NCBI RefSeq assembly: GCF_030539355.1
Contig: NZ_JAUNSF010000004.1
Location: 21,343-85,342, forward strand
Direction of reading: 5' to 3'
DNA length: 64,000 nucleotides
Source of the DNA: Sutterella sp.
GTDB taxonomy: Bacteria; Pseudomonadota; Gammaproteobacteria; Burkholderiales; Burkholderiaceae_F
Shown: piece after piece, positions 35,767 to 46,077 of the stretch
Position numbering within the stretch: the first letter of the stretch is position 1
Layout of the letters: each line of letters begins with the position of its first letter
Made by a program: the position numbers and the translations under genes
The notes under the pieces: model-generated
Seen by the model: only the letters and a program-made list of their open reading frames with translations
Databases searched by the model: none
Told to the model about the DNA's origin: nothing

Positions 35767-36677
35767 TGCCTCAGAAGACGCCGCGGATGCTGATTGGGCT
35801 GCCCGCCCCCGCGAAGCTCAACCTCTTCCTCCACGTGATCGGCAGGCGCGGCGACGGCAAGCACCTGCTCGAATCGGTCTTCATTCACATCGACCTCTCG
35901 GACACGATCGACCTCACGGAGCGCACGGACGGGCGGATCGTCCGCACGGGCGACGTCGAGGGCCCCGCGGAGGGCGACCTCTGCGTGCGCGCGGCGCTCG
36001 CTCTGAGAGCCGCCGCCGGGAGGCCTGAGCTCGGCGCGGAGATCCGCGTCGAGAAGCGCATTCCCGCGGGCGCCGGCATGGGCGGCGGGAGCTCGGACTG
36101 CGCGACGACGCTCATCGGTCTCAACCGCCTCTGGGGGCTTGACCTCACGCGCGGCGAGCTCGAGCGGATCGGCGTCACGCTCGGCGCCGACGTCCCCTTC
36201 TTCGTGCGGGGCGAAAACGCCTTCGTCGAGGGCATCGGGGAGCGCCTCTCCGGCATTGACGTCCCCCCTGCCGAATACGGTGTGATCTGGCCCGGACGCG
36301 GTGTTTCCACTGCGAAAATTTTCGCCGCGCCTTCCTTGACAAGGGATAGTGAATCTCAGAGAATAGCCGTCTTTTCCGACTTCCTCCGGACCCGCTGGCC
36401 GGAGCTCCCCGGGCGCAATGATCTTGAGAGAACTGCGTGCGAGCTTGAGCCCGCAATTCCCGAGGCGCTCGATGTGCTCAGGTCCTGTGGCACAGTGCCC
36501 CGCATGACGGGTTCCGGAAGCGCCGTCTTTGCGGTGCTTTCGAGCAACGCAAAGACGGCGCTCGGTGAGCGGTCTCTGCCCGAGGGCTGGCGCCGCTTCA
36601 TTGTGCAGGGTCTGCCCGGACATCCTCTGCGGGCGTGGACGCGGGAGGACGGAGAAGGAACCCCTCCTGGGGTGTAG
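35766..36677 (+). CDS. ispE: 4-diphosphocytidyl-2-C-methyl-D-erythritol kinase
   Basis: This 303-residue GHMP kinase of the MEP isoprenoid pathway has PAPAKLNLFLHVIGRR at the N-terminus, the ATP loop PAGAGMGGGSSDCA near 100 and MTGSGSAVFAVL near 245. It is coupled to lolB by one base. Its last three codons and stop lie inside the tRNA-Gln gene: the stop TAG (36675-36677) is in the tRNA 5' half. Cleavage of the tRNA 5' end by RNase P would therefore cut the ispE stop codon off its mRNA. Confidence 0.93.
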   Translation: MPQKTPRMLIGLPAPAKLNLFLHVIGRRGDGKHLLESVFIHIDLSDTIDLTERTDGRIVRTGDVEGPAEGDLCVRAALALRAAAGRPELGAEIRVEKRIPAGAGMGGGSSDCATTLIGLNRLWGLDLTRGELERIGVTLGADVPFFVRGENAFVEGIGERLSGIDVPPAEYGVIWPGRGVSTAKIFAAPSLTRDSESQRIAVFSDFLRTRWPELPGRNDLERTACELEPAIPEALDVLRSCGTVPRMTGSGSAVFAVLSSNAKTALGERSLPEGWRRFIVQGLPGHPLRAWTREDGEGTPPGV

Positions 36678-36742
36678 CCAAGTGGTAAGGCAACGGATTT
36701 TGATTCCGTCTACCGAAGGTTCGAATCCTTCCACCCCAGCCA
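36668..36742 (+). tRNA. tRNA-Gln (anticodon UUG), CCA encoded
   Basis: This is a 75-base cloverleaf. The acceptor stem TGGGGTG pairs with CACCCCA; the anticodon stem ACGGA/TCCGT holds loop TTTTGAT with anticodon TTG at 36700-36702; the T-arm reads GGTTCGAATCC; discriminator G and CCA (36740-36742) are encoded. It is [12 protein letters not shown] its 5' end by the last ten bases of ispE and is followed by prs. Confidence 0.97.
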
Positions 36743-36848
36743 GATTCAGCGGCGGACGCATCAAACGCGATACCATTCGTCTGTTGTGAATCCCTCTGGC
36801 GCGCAAACCCCTCGCCAGCCCAATCAAACCTCAGTGAGAGCAGAAATC

Positions 36849-37808
36849 ATGGTCCCCATGGTGCCGGAAAGCATGATGGTCTTCGCGGGCAACGCCAATC
36901 CCAAGCTTGCCCAGGCCGTTACGGAATATCTCCACATCCCTCTCGGCCGCGCCTCCGTGGCCCGCTTCAGCGATGGAGAGGTCAACGTTCAGCTGCTGGA
37001 CAACGTCCGCGGCAAGGACGTGTTCGTGCTTCAGAGCACCTGCGCGCCGACGAATGACAACCTGATGGAGCTCCTGATCATGGTGGACGCGCTCAAGCGC
37101 TCGTCCGCCCGCCGCATCACGGCCGCCATCCCCTACTACGGCTATGCCCGTCAGGACCGTCGTCCGCGTTCCGTGCGCGTCGCCATCTCCGCGAAGGTCG
37201 TCGCCAACATGCTCCAGTCCGTCGGCGTTGACCACGTCCTCACGATGGACCTGCACGCTGACCAGATCCAGGGCTTCTTCGACATCCCGGTCGACAACAT
37301 CTATGCGACCCCGGTGCTGCTCTCCGACCTGCAGTCGCGCCACTACGAGAACCCGATCGTCGTCTCGCCCGACGTGGGCGGCGTCGTCCGCGCCCGCGCC
37401 ATGGCCAAGGCGATCGAGAGCGATCTCGCCATCATCGACAAGCGCCGTCCGCGCGCCAACGTCGCCGAGATCATGAACATCATCGGTGACATCCAGGGCC
37501 GCACCTGCATCATCACCGACGACATCGTCGACACGGCCGGCACGCTCTGCAACGCCGCCGGCGCGCTCAAGGAGCGCGGTGCCCTCGGCGTGGTCGCCTA
37601 CATCACTCACCCGGTGCTCTCGGGCGCCGCCGTTGAGCGCATCTCCAATTCCGCTCTGGACGAGCTCGTCGTGACGGACACGATTCCGCTCTCGCCGGCC
37701 GCCCAGGCCTGCCCGAAGATCCGCCAGGTCTCCTGCGCCGCGATCATCGGTGAAACCCTCTCGCGCATCGCGCGCGAAGCCTCTGTGAGCAGCCTGTTCA
37801 CGGAGTAA
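36849..37808 (+). CDS. prs: Ribose-phosphate pyrophosphokinase
   Basis: This ~319-residue enzyme makes PRPP from ribose-5-phosphate and ATP. It has [13 protein letters not shown] near the start, the flexible loop segment [23 protein letters not shown] and the PRPP loop [14 protein letters not shown] 36849 is preferred; two more ATGs lie within the next ten codons and GTG 36786 lies upstream, so the exact start is uncertain. The tRNA-Gln-prs-rplY order is conserved in betaproteobacteria. Confidence 0.95.
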   Translation: MVPMVPESMMVFAGNANPKLAQAVTEYLHIPLGRASVARFSDGEVNVQLLDNVRGKDVFVLQSTCAPTNDNLMELLIMVDALKRSSARRITAAIPYYGYARQDRRPRSVRVAISAKVVANMLQSVGVDHVLTMDLHADQIQGFFDIPVDNIYATPVLLSDLQSRHYENPIVVSPDVGGVVRARAMAKAIESDLAIIDKRRPRANVAEIMNIIGDIQGRTCIITDDIVDTAGTLCNAAGALKERGALGVVAYITHPVLSGAAVERISNSALDELVVTDTIPLSPAAQACPKIRQVSCAAIIGETLSRIAREASVSSLFTE

Positions 37809-37842
37809 TGCGTCCCCGGTTCCCGGGAGGTGCCGCCCATGA

Positions 37843-37868
37843 GGCGGGCGTTGGTCGCGATGCCCGCC
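37843..37868 (+). other. 7-bp GC hairpin in the prs-rplY gap
   Basis: GGCGGGC and GCCCGCC are exact complements around a 12-base loop and no T-run follows directly. It lies 65 bp before the rplY start and may be a weak attenuator or a leader structure. Confidence 0.35.
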
Positions 37869-37933
37869 CTGACGAACCTTGAAGGAATCGGACGTTTTTT
37901 TCTTTATCTACACACTCTTCTTAGGAGTATCAA

Positions 37934-38560
37934 ATGAAAGTCATCGCCACCACGCGCAAGGCGCAAGGTACGGGTGCGAGCCGCCGTCTGCGTCGTGCGG
38001 ACAAGCTGCCGGGCATTCTCTACGGCGGCTCTGAGCCCGCTGCGCCGATCGAGCTCGAACACAACCCGATCTTCTTTGCGCTTCGCAAGGAAAAGTTCCA
38101 CGCCTCGATCCTGACGATGGAGCTCGACGGTGTCGAGCAGCTCGTCATTCTGCGTGACTTCCAGATGCACCCCTACAAGCCGCAGGTGCTCCACATCGAC
38201 TTCCAGCGCATCAACCCGAACGAGGAAGTGACGATGCGCGTGCCGCTGCACTTCCACGGCGAGGAAGTCTCCCCGGCCGTCAAGATCTCCAAGTGCATCA
38301 TCTCGCACACGGTCTCCTACGTCGAAGTGGCCTGCCTGCCGCGCGATCTGCCCGAGTTCATCGACGTCGATCTCTCGACGATCGAGGAAGGCCAGACGCT
38401 CCACTCCTCCGCTCTCCCGGTCCCGGCCGGCGTCCGTGTCGTCACCGACTCCGTGGTCGCCTCCGTCATCACCCCGGTTGAGGAAGAGATCATTGGCGCT
38501 CCCGCCGCCGAGGGTGCTGAGGCTGCCGCCGCCCCGGCCGCTGCCGCTGAGGCGAAGTAA
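37934..38560 (+). CDS. rplY: 50S ribosomal protein L25, long (Ctc/TL5) form
   Basis: This 208-residue protein binds 5S rRNA through its N-terminal L25 domain (residues 1-95; GASRRLRRADKLPGILYGG) and adds the C-terminal Ctc domain (VPLHFHGEEVSPAVK and LPEFIDVDLS). The last 20 residues are Ala/Glu only. TAGGAG is well placed before the ATG. It follows prs, as usual. Confidence 0.94.
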   Translation: MKVIATTRKAQGTGASRRLRRADKLPGILYGGSEPAAPIELEHNPIFFALRKEKFHASILTMELDGVEQLVILRDFQMHPYKPQVLHIDFQRINPNEEVTMRVPLHFHGEEVSPAVKISKCIISHTVSYVEVACLPRDLPEFIDVDLSTIEEGQTLHSSALPVPAGVRVVTDSVVASVITPVEEEIIGAPAAEGAEAAAAPAAAAEAK

Positions 38561-38614
38561 TTCCTCCGCCAGGACGCCCGAAGGCCCGACGGGTCGGAAG
38601 GCGTCCCACCGAGG

Positions 38615-38657
38615 GGCCCGCACGGCACTCCGCCGCGGCGGGCCTTTCGCATTTTTT
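38615..38657 (+). terminator. Rho-independent terminator after rplY
   Basis: GGCCCGC and GCGGGCC pair around a 16-base GC-rich loop, followed by TTTCGCATTTTTT. The remaining gap to the helicase gene (to 38838) shows no clear gene. Confidence 0.65.
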
Positions 38658-38838
38658 GGAAGCCGCCCGTCCCTGAGGACCCGGGCTTCCACGAAGAGGG
38701 CGCCCCGACCGCCCCTCACCCGTTTTTTCACGCGCCGCACATCTCAAGAAGCCTCATTCCCCGGCAGGGGACCTGATCGCGCGAGGCCACAGGTAAGCAG
38801 CGCCCGCATCAGGATCCAATTTTTCCGGAAACACCAGC

Positions 38839-40659
38839 ATGGCAACCTTCTCCGAACTCGGTCTCTCCGAGCAGCTCGTCACGTCGCTCTCCGCCCTCGG
38901 CTTTGAGGAACCCACTCCCATTCAGGAGGCCGCGATCCCCGCGATCCTCTCCGGGAAGGATGTGCTCGGCCAGGCGGCGACCGGCACGGGCAAGACCGCG
39001 GCGTTCGCGCTCCCGCTGATCGAGCGCCACGCGCTCGGCACCGAGCCCGGCGAACCGGTCATCCTCGTCCTCACCCCGACCCGCGAGCTCTGCCTGCAGG
39101 TCTCGGAGAGCTTCCACAGCTACGGCCGCGACGCCGGCCTCGTCGTCACCCCGATCTACGGCGGCCAGGAGTACGGCCGTCAGATCCGCGCGCTGAAGCG
39201 CGGCACCCACGTGATCGTCGCCACCCCGGGCCGTGCGCTCGACCACATCAGCCGCGGGACGCTGCACCTCGAGTCGATCAAGGCCGTCGTCCTCGACGAG
39301 GCCGACGAGATGCTCGACCTCGGCTTCGCCGACGAGCTCGACGCGATCTTCGAGGCGCTTCCCGGCCACGTCCAGACGGCGCTCTTCTCCGCGACGCTCC
39401 CGCCGCGGATCGCCAAGATCGCCGACGAGCACCTCGTCGACCCCGAGCACATCTCGATCGCCCGCGAGGAGACGCCCGAGGGCGAGACCCCGCGCGTGCC
39501 GCAGATCGCCTACGTCGTGCCGCGCAACTACCGCACGGCCGCGCTCGGCCGCATCCTCGACCTCGAGGACCCGGAGCTCGCGATCATCTTCGCGCGCACC
39601 CGCAACGAGGTCGACGAGCTCACCGAGGCCCTGCGCATCCGCGGCTACGCCGTCGAGGCGCTCCACGGCGGCCTTGACCAGCCCACCCGCGACCGCGTGA
39701 TGCGCCGCGCCCGCGCGAGCGCGCTCGACGCGATCGTCGCCACCGACGTCGCCGCCCGCGGCATCGACCTCGAAAACCTCACCCACGTCATCAACTTCGG
39801 CATCCCGGCCTCGTTCGAGACCTACGTCCACCGCATCGGCCGCACGGGCCGCGCCGGCCGCACCGGCACGGCGATCACGCTCCTCGAGCCGCGCGAGCAC
39901 AGGCAGCTCCGAGCGCTCGAGCGCTTCACCCGCTCGACGATCGAGATGCGCACCGTCCCGTCGGCGACCGACGTGCAGGCCAAGCGCATGGAAGTGATCC
40001 GCGGCGCCCTCGGCGAACTCCTCGCCGCGGGTGACCTCGACCGCTACCGCGTCGTCGTCGAGTCGCTCTGCGAGGAGCACGACCCGATGGACGTGGCCGC
40101 CGCCGCGGTCCGCTTCGCGCTCGAGAGCGAGGGCGGCGCCGAGGACAACGAGGAGATCCCGGCCTTCGCCGCCCGCGAGCGCCGTGAGCGCAGGGATGAC
40201 CGCGCGCCGCGCGGCGAACGCGGCGAGCGAGGCGAGCGCCCCCGCCGCCGCGAGCTCGGCACGCCCGAGCCCGGCATGACCCGCCTCTTCATCGGCGCGG
40301 GCCGCATGTCCGGCATCCGCCCGGGCGACATCGTCGGCGCCATCGCCAACGAGGCGAACGTGAGCTCGCGCTCGATCGGCGCGATCGAGATCACCGAGCG
40401 CTTCACGCTCGCCGACGTCGAGTCCGAAATCGCCGACCAGGTGATCGACGCGCTCCAGGGCGTTCGCTTCAAGGGTCGCACGGTCACCGTGCGTCTCGAC
40501 AACGGCGGCCGCCAGGACCGCGAGCCGCGCGAGTTCCGCGAGGACCGCGGCGACTCCGGCTGGCGCCGCCCCCGCGACGACTGGCGCGATGACCGCAGGG
40601 AGGGCGGCCGTTTCGACCGCTTCGAGCGCGATGAGCGCAGCCGCGGTCCCCGCCGCTGA
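38839..40659 (+). CDS. DEAD-box RNA helicase with DbpA-type RNA-binding domain (DeaD/CsdA-like)
   Basis: This 606-residue helicase has the Q motif GFEEPTPIQ, motif I AATGTGKT, Ia PTRELCLQV, II DEAD, III SAT and VI HRIGRTGRAGR, then an RNA-binding domain at ~470-545 (RLFIGAGRMSGIRPGDIVGAI) and an Arg/Asp/Gly-rich tail. A low-complexity run of GER units (40210-40240) separates the core from the RNA-binding domain. This is the DeaD/CsdA arrangement, acting in ribosome assembly and mRNA turnover, often cold-related. It sits between rplY and pth. Confidence 0.92.
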   Translation: MATFSELGLSEQLVTSLSALGFEEPTPIQEAAIPAILSGKDVLGQAATGTGKTAAFALPLIERHALGTEPGEPVILVLTPTRELCLQVSESFHSYGRDAGLVVTPIYGGQEYGRQIRALKRGTHVIVATPGRALDHISRGTLHLESIKAVVLDEADEMLDLGFADELDAIFEALPGHVQTALFSATLPPRIAKIADEHLVDPEHISIAREETPEGETPRVPQIAYVVPRNYRTAALGRILDLEDPELAIIFARTRNEVDELTEALRIRGYAVEALHGGLDQPTRDRVMRRARASALDAIVATDVAARGIDLENLTHVINFGIPASFETYVHRIGRTGRAGRTGTAITLLEPREHRQLRALERFTRSTIEMRTVPSATDVQAKRMEVIRGALGELLAAGDLDRYRVVVESLCEEHDPMDVAAAAVRFALESEGGAEDNEEIPAFAARERRERRDDRAPRGERGERGERPRRRELGTPEPGMTRLFIGAGRMSGIRPGDIVGAIANEANVSSRSIGAIEITERFTLADVESEIADQVIDALQGVRFKGRTVTVRLDNGGRQDREPREFREDRGDSGWRRPRDDWRDDRREGGRFDRFERDERSRGPRR

Positions 40660-40691
40660 TTTCCTCCTCTTCTCAGGAGATTTGTCCCGAA

Positions 40692-41351
40692 ATGGCTCAG
40701 CTCACACCCATCCGCCTCATCGCCGGCCTCGGCAACCCGGGCTCTGAATACGTCCGCACCCGCCACAACGCGGGCTTCCGCTTCGTCGACGCGCTCGCCG
40801 CGAAGACGGGCGGGCGCTTCCGCGAGGAAGGCAAGTTCAAGGGCGAGATCTGCCGCGTCCGGCTCGCGGGCGAGGAAGTCTGGCTCGTCAAGCCCCTCAC
40901 CTTCATGAACTGCTCGGGCGAGTGCGTCGCCGCCGTGGCGGGGTACTACAAGATCAAGCCCGAGGAGGTCCTCGTCGTGCACGACGAGATGGACCTGCTC
41001 CCGGGCTGCATGCGCCTGAAGCTCGGCGGCGGCAACGCGGGCCACAACGGTCTCAAGTCCGTCAGCGCGCAGTTCGGCACGCCGAACTTCTGGCGCCTGC
41101 GCCTCGGCATCGGCCACCCGCGCACGCTCGGCCTCGCGCAGCAGGTCTTCGACTTCGTGCTCTCGTCGCCCAACGCCGAGCAGGACGCCGGCCTCACCGA
41201 GTGCATCGAGGCGGCGCTGCCGACCGCGGCCCTCTGGGCCGAGGGCGACATGACGAAGGCGCAGCGCGCCATCGCCGGGTACTCCGCCCCGAAGAAGCCC
41301 GAGGCGAAGGACGGCAAGGCCGCCGACAAGCCCGCGGCGAAGCTCGGATGA
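40692..41351 (+). CDS. pth: Peptidyl-tRNA hydrolase
   Basis: This 219-residue enzyme recycles peptidyl-tRNA. It has GLGNPGSEYVRTRHNAGF with the catalytic His, KPLTFMNCSGE, and VVHDEMDLLPG; the family GHNG appears in GGGNAGHNGLKS. The usual length is ~195 residues; the extra ~20 residues here are a Lys/Ala tail. It overlaps the DUF523 gene by four bases. Confidence 0.95.
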   Translation: MAQLTPIRLIAGLGNPGSEYVRTRHNAGFRFVDALAAKTGGRFREEGKFKGEICRVRLAGEEVWLVKPLTFMNCSGECVAAVAGYYKIKPEEVLVVHDEMDLLPGCMRLKLGGGNAGHNGLKSVSAQFGTPNFWRLRLGIGHPRTLGLAQQVFDFVLSSPNAEQDAGLTECIEAALPTAALWAEGDMTKAQRAIAGYSAPKKPEAKDGKAADKPAAKLG

Positions 41352-41842
41352 CAAGGCCGGTTCCGGTCCTCGTGAGCCGCTGTCTCACGGGCGAGCCCTG
41401 CCGCTACGACGGGCGCGCGAAGCCCGCGGTCACCTCCCGCTTCCCCGCGGACCGGGTCCGGTGGATCACGGTCTGCCCGGAGAAGGACGGCGGTCTCCCC
41501 GTGCCCAGGCCGCCCTGCGAGATCGAGGCGGGGGCGACGGCGGCCGATGTGCTCGCCGGCCGCGCCCGGGTCCTCACCCGCGAGGGCCGCGAGGCGACCC
41601 GTGAGTACGTCCGCGGCGCGCTCCTCGCCTGCGAGGCGGCTCAAAGAGAGGGCGCGAAGCTCGCGCTGCTGAAAGCGAGGAGCCCCTCCTGCAGTCCCTG
41701 CGGGGTCTACGACGGCGGCTTCTCGGGAACGCTCACGCCGGGGCGCGGCATCGCCGCCGAGGCGCTTCACCGGGCGGGTCTCGGGCTCTTCAGCGAAGAA
41801 GAGCTCGGCGCGCTCGAAGACGCCCTGAACCATCTAAAATAG
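41348..41842 (+). CDS. DUF523 family Cys-rich protein
   Basis: This 164-residue protein has the conserved family pattern: [14 protein letters not shown] at the N-terminus, [18 protein letters not shown] in the middle and [16 protein letters not shown] near 120. The paired Cys motifs suggest metal or Fe-S binding; the function is not established. It is coupled to pth by ATGA, and ychF follows after 82 bp. Confidence 0.82.
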   Translation: MTRPVPVLVSRCLTGEPCRYDGRAKPAVTSRFPADRVRWITVCPEKDGGLPVPRPPCEIEAGATAADVLAGRARVLTREGREATREYVRGALLACEAAQREGAKLALLKARSPSCSPCGVYDGGFSGTLTPGRGIAAEALHRAGLGLFSEEELGALEDALNHLK

Positions 41843-41924
41843 ACAGTTTCGCGGTCCCAAAAATCGCGCGAACCTCGATTCCACAAACACCTTTCACTTC
41901 ATCGCCAGCCAAAGAGAACACATC

Positions 41925-43019
<1,095 letters not shown>

Positions 43020-43046
43020 GCAGCCGCCCTTCACGGCTCCTTCCCG

Positions 43047-43081
43047 AACGGCTCCCGACACACAAGCGGGAGCCGTTTTTC
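43047..43081 (+). terminator. Rho-independent terminator after ychF
   Basis: A perfect 11-bp stem AACGGCTCCCG / CGGGAGCCGTT with loop ACACACAAG is followed by TTTT. Confidence 0.88.
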
Positions 43082-43236
43082 ATTTCGGGACATCCTCGGG
43101 CCGCGCCCTCTTTCTGCGGCCCGGGCGGCCTCGCTTATACTTTTAAAAGCGCCCCGGGTTCCTTGCGCGCCGCTGCGCGGCGAGCCTGTCTCCCTCGGAG
43201 CCCTTCAGATCCCTTCCCCGACTCCAGCCCCAAGCA

Positions 43237-43602
43237 ATGGCAACGACTTCCACCAAGAAGCGCCAGGAAATCGGCGCCCGACTGCGCGCGGAACGCGAGC
43301 GGCTCGGCTACGCGCCCATTCAGATCGCCCAGCTCCTGGGCGTTCCGCTCGAGGCCTATGAACGCTTCGAGACAGGCGAGGCCGACCCGGGCGTCTGGCG
43401 CCTGCCGCGCCTGCAGGCCTGCGGCTTTGACGTGCTCTACATCCTCACGACCGAGCGCCACATCGTCATCGCCGAGGAGAACGAGCTCCTCACCCGCTTC
43501 CGCGAGCTCTCCCAGAGGGGGCGCGCGTCGATCTTCACCACGCTCGACGCGCTCGAGCGCCTCGCCCCGAACATCCGCAAGCAGTTCGACCGTCTGCGCT
43601 GA
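43237..43602 (+). CDS. Small XRE-family helix-turn-helix regulator
   Basis: This 121-residue protein has an HTH at ~12-65 (IGARLRAERERLGYAPIQIAQLLGV) and a short helical C-terminal part (LLTRFRELSQRGRASIFTTLDALERL) typical of phage-style XRE regulators that dimerise. It lies between ychF and ahpC. A TATACT-like -10 is at 43136-43141. It could regulate itself or ahpCF; neither is shown. No toxin-like partner is next to it. Confidence 0.75.
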   Translation: MATTSTKKRQEIGARLRAERERLGYAPIQIAQLLGVPLEAYERFETGEADPGVWRLPRLQACGFDVLYILTTERHIVIAEENELLTRFRELSQRGRASIFTTLDALERLAPNIRKQFDRLR

Positions 43603-43645
43603 CCACCCGCCCCGGCGGTCGGAAACTGTCCGTTTCGCCCTGACA

Positions 43646-43694
43646 ATAGTTTTTACTTTTCGACATTGACAGGTCGATAAATTATTGCTACAGT
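43646..43694 (+). promoter_or_regulatory. ahpC promoter with an OxyR-like half-site upstream
   Basis: TTGACA (43666-43671) and TACAGT (43689-43694) are separated by 17 bp, a strong sigma-70 promoter. Immediately upstream, 43646-43660 (ATAGTTTTTACTTTT) matches seven of nine defined positions of the OxyR motif ATAGnTnnnAnCTAT, placed where OxyR contacts RNA polymerase. No oxyR gene is in the window. Confidence 0.65.
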
Positions 43695-43758
43695 GCGCAC
43701 ATCAGATGAATCCATTCGGGAACGCCCCGCGCTCCCGCTTTTACTGCAAGGAAAGCAC

Positions 43759-44322
43759 ATGTCTCTTCTTACGACCGAAATCCTCCCCTTTGAGACCGAG
43801 GCCTACCACCAGGGCGCCTTCAAGAAGGTCACCGACGCCGATCTCAAGGGCCACTGGTCCGTCGTCTTCTTCTATCCGGCCGACTTCACGTTCGTCTGCC
43901 CGACGGAGCTTGAGGACCTCGCCGAGCACTACGAGGAGTTCAAGAAGCTTGGCGTCGAGATCTACTCCGTCTCGACCGACACGCACTTCACCCACAAGGC
44001 CTGGCACGAGTCGTCCGAGGCCGTGGGCAAGGTCCAGTTCCCGATGCTCGGCGACAAGGCCGGCGTCCTCGCCCGCAACTTCGACGTCATGATCGAGAAG
44101 GACGGCCTCGCCGAGCGCGGCACGTTCGTGATCAACCCCGCCGGCAAGATCGTTGTCATGGAGCACCATGACGGCGGCATCGGCCGCGACGCCGCTGAGC
44201 TCCTGCGCAAGGTCGAGGCCGCCCAGTACGTCGAGGCCAACCCCGGCCAGGTCTGCCCGGCCAAGTGGCGTCCCGGCAAGGAAACGCTCGTGCCGTCCTT
44301 CGACCTCGTCGGCAAGATCTGA
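43759..44322 (+). CDS. ahpC: Alkyl hydroperoxide reductase peroxiredoxin subunit
   Basis: This 187-residue typical 2-Cys peroxiredoxin reduces hydrogen and organic peroxides. The peroxidatic Cys is in FTFVCPTE (~47) and the resolving Cys in QVCPAKW (~166). The length equals E. coli AhpC (187). AAGGAA before ATG 43759 fixes the start. It is followed by its reductase ahpF after an attenuator-like hairpin. Confidence 0.97.
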   Translation: MSLLTTEILPFETEAYHQGAFKKVTDADLKGHWSVVFFYPADFTFVCPTELEDLAEHYEEFKKLGVEIYSVSTDTHFTHKAWHESSEAVGKVQFPMLGDKAGVLARNFDVMIEKDGLAERGTFVINPAGKIVVMEHHDGGIGRDAAELLRKVEAAQYVEANPGQVCPAKWRPGKETLVPSFDLVGKI

Positions 44323-44426
44323 TATCCGGACACTTCCGCCCCCTTTCCGGGCGCTCCTCCCACAGGAACTTCTCCGCGGAGAATCGGAGCGCCCCGCGCG
44401 GGCGGGAACGTTTGAATGAGATCCCG

Positions 44427-44453
44427 GGCCGCGGCAACGCCGCGGCCTTTTTT
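44427..44453 (+). terminator. Terminator/attenuator between ahpC and ahpF
   Basis: GGCCGCGGC and GCCGCGGCC form a 9-bp stem with a 3-base loop (AAC), followed by six T. In an operon this would leave ahpC transcript in excess over ahpF. Confidence 0.75.
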
Positions 44454-44490
44454 GTGCAGTGCTCCCCGCAGGCACGGACAGGAAAAACAC

Positions 44491-46047
44491 ATGCTTGATG
44501 CAGCCACCCTCCAGCAGGTCAAGAGCTACCTCGACCGCCTCATCGAACCGATCACCCTCACCATGGCGCCCGACGGCTCCAACGAGTCGGGCCAGATCAC
44601 CTCGCTCCTGAAGGACATCGCCTCCGTCTCGGGCAAGGTCTCGCTCGCCACCGAGGACGCCGCGGCGCAGGTCCGCCGCCCGAGCTTCACCGTGAGCCGC
44701 ACGGGCCAGAAGATGGGCGTGCGCTTCGCCGCGCTCCCGATGGGCCATGAGTTCTCGTCCTTCATCCTCGCGATGCTCCAGGCGAGCGGCTACCCGGCCA
44801 AGGAGGAGGCTGACCTCCTCGAGCGCGTGCGCGGCCTCGACGGCGACTTCCGCTTCGAGGTCTACATGTCGCTCTCCTGCCATAACTGCCCGGACGTGGT
44901 CCAGGCCCTCAACCTGATGGCGATCCTCAATCCGCGCGTGAGCGTGGACGTGATCGACGGCGCGCTCTTCCCCGCGGAGGTGAAGGAGCGCCGCATCATG
45001 GCCGTCCCGACGGTGTACCTGAACGGCGAGCCCTTCTTCTCGGGCCGTCATGAGCTCGGCGAGATCGTCGCCAAGCTCGACGCCGACTTCGTGAAGGCCC
45101 AGGCCGCGAAGCTCTCGAAGAAGGCCCCCTTTGACGTCCTCGTCATCGGTGCGGGCCCCGCGGGCGCCACCGCCGCCATCTACACGGCCCGCAAGGGCCT
45201 GCGCACCGGCATCGTCTGCGAGCGCCCGGGCGGCCAGGTGAACGAAACGAGCTCGATCGAGAACTTCACGTCGATCCTCCTCACCGACGGCGTCGCCCTC
45301 GGCAACCGCTTCATGGAGCACGTCAACCACTACGGCGTCGACGTGATGGCGCTCGAGCGCGTCGTGAAGCTCGAGAAGTCCGGCGACTTCTGGGAGGCCG
45401 AGCTCTCGAGCGGCGCCCGTCTGCAGACGAAGGCCGTCATCGTGTGCTCGGGCGCGCGCTGGCGTGCGCTCGGCGTGCCCGGCGAGAAGGAATACCAGGG
45501 CCACGGCGTGGCCTACTGCCCGCACTGCGACGGCCCGCTCTTCAAGGGCAAGGACGTGGTGGTCGTGGGCGGCGGCAACTCCGGCGTCGAGGCGGCGATC
45601 GACCTCGCGGCCCTCTGCCGCAGCGTCACGCTGCTGCAGCGCGGCGGGAAGCTCACCGCCGACGAAGTGCTCGTCAAAAAGCTCGAGAGCACCTCGAACG
45701 CCCGCATCGTCTACAACCTCGACGTCGAGCGCCTCGAGGGCGACGGCTCGATGCTCACGGGCGTCACGTACCGCGAGCGCGCCACGGGCGAACTCAAGAC
45801 CGTCAGCGCCGCGGGCTGCTTCGTGCAGATCGGCCTCGTGCCCAACACGGACTTCCTCAAGGGCACCGTCGAGCTCACGAAGTGGGGCGAGATCGTCACC
45901 GACGCCCACGGCGCGGCCTCCGCGTCCGGCATCTTCGCGGGCGGCGACTGCACCACCTCCCCCTACAAGCAGGTCGTCATAGCGCTCGGCGGCGGCGCCA
46001 CCGCCGCGCTCGGCGCCTTCGACTGGCTGATCCGTCAGGAAGCCTGA
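44491..46047 (+). CDS. ahpF: Alkyl hydroperoxide reductase flavoprotein subunit
   Basis: This 518-residue protein passes electrons from NADH to AhpC. The N-terminal double thioredoxin fold carries CHNC (~130-133), then an FAD domain (VIGAGPAGATAAIYTARKG), a redox disulfide CPHCDGP (~346-349), an NAD domain (VVVGGGNSGVEAA) and the end GDCTTSPYKQVVIALGGG. The length matches E. coli AhpF (521). GGAAAA precedes ATG 44491. Confidence 0.96.
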   Translation: MLDAATLQQVKSYLDRLIEPITLTMAPDGSNESGQITSLLKDIASVSGKVSLATEDAAAQVRRPSFTVSRTGQKMGVRFAALPMGHEFSSFILAMLQASGYPAKEEADLLERVRGLDGDFRFEVYMSLSCHNCPDVVQALNLMAILNPRVSVDVIDGALFPAEVKERRIMAVPTVYLNGEPFFSGRHELGEIVAKLDADFVKAQAAKLSKKAPFDVLVIGAGPAGATAAIYTARKGLRTGIVCERPGGQVNETSSIENFTSILLTDGVALGNRFMEHVNHYGVDVMALERVVKLEKSGDFWEAELSSGARLQTKAVIVCSGARWRALGVPGEKEYQGHGVAYCPHCDGPLFKGKDVVVVGGGNSGVEAAIDLAALCRSVTLLQRGGKLTADEVLVKKLESTSNARIVYNLDVERLEGDGSMLTGVTYRERATGELKTVSAAGCFVQIGLVPNTDFLKGTVELTKWGEIVTDAHGAASASGIFAGGDCTTSPYKQVVIALGGGATAALGAFDWLIRQEA

Positions 46048-46077
46048 TTCATCTGCGCGCTTTCCCCTGACAGCGGG

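Noticed and set aside
40200-40260. Tandem GER repeat as a DNA repeat or CRISPR-like array
   Set aside because: It is a short low-complexity coding run in the linker of the DEAD-box helicase, with no spacers.
43237-43602. Antitoxin of a toxin-antitoxin pair
   Set aside because: No small partner gene is next to it on either side; it sits alone between ychF and ahpC.
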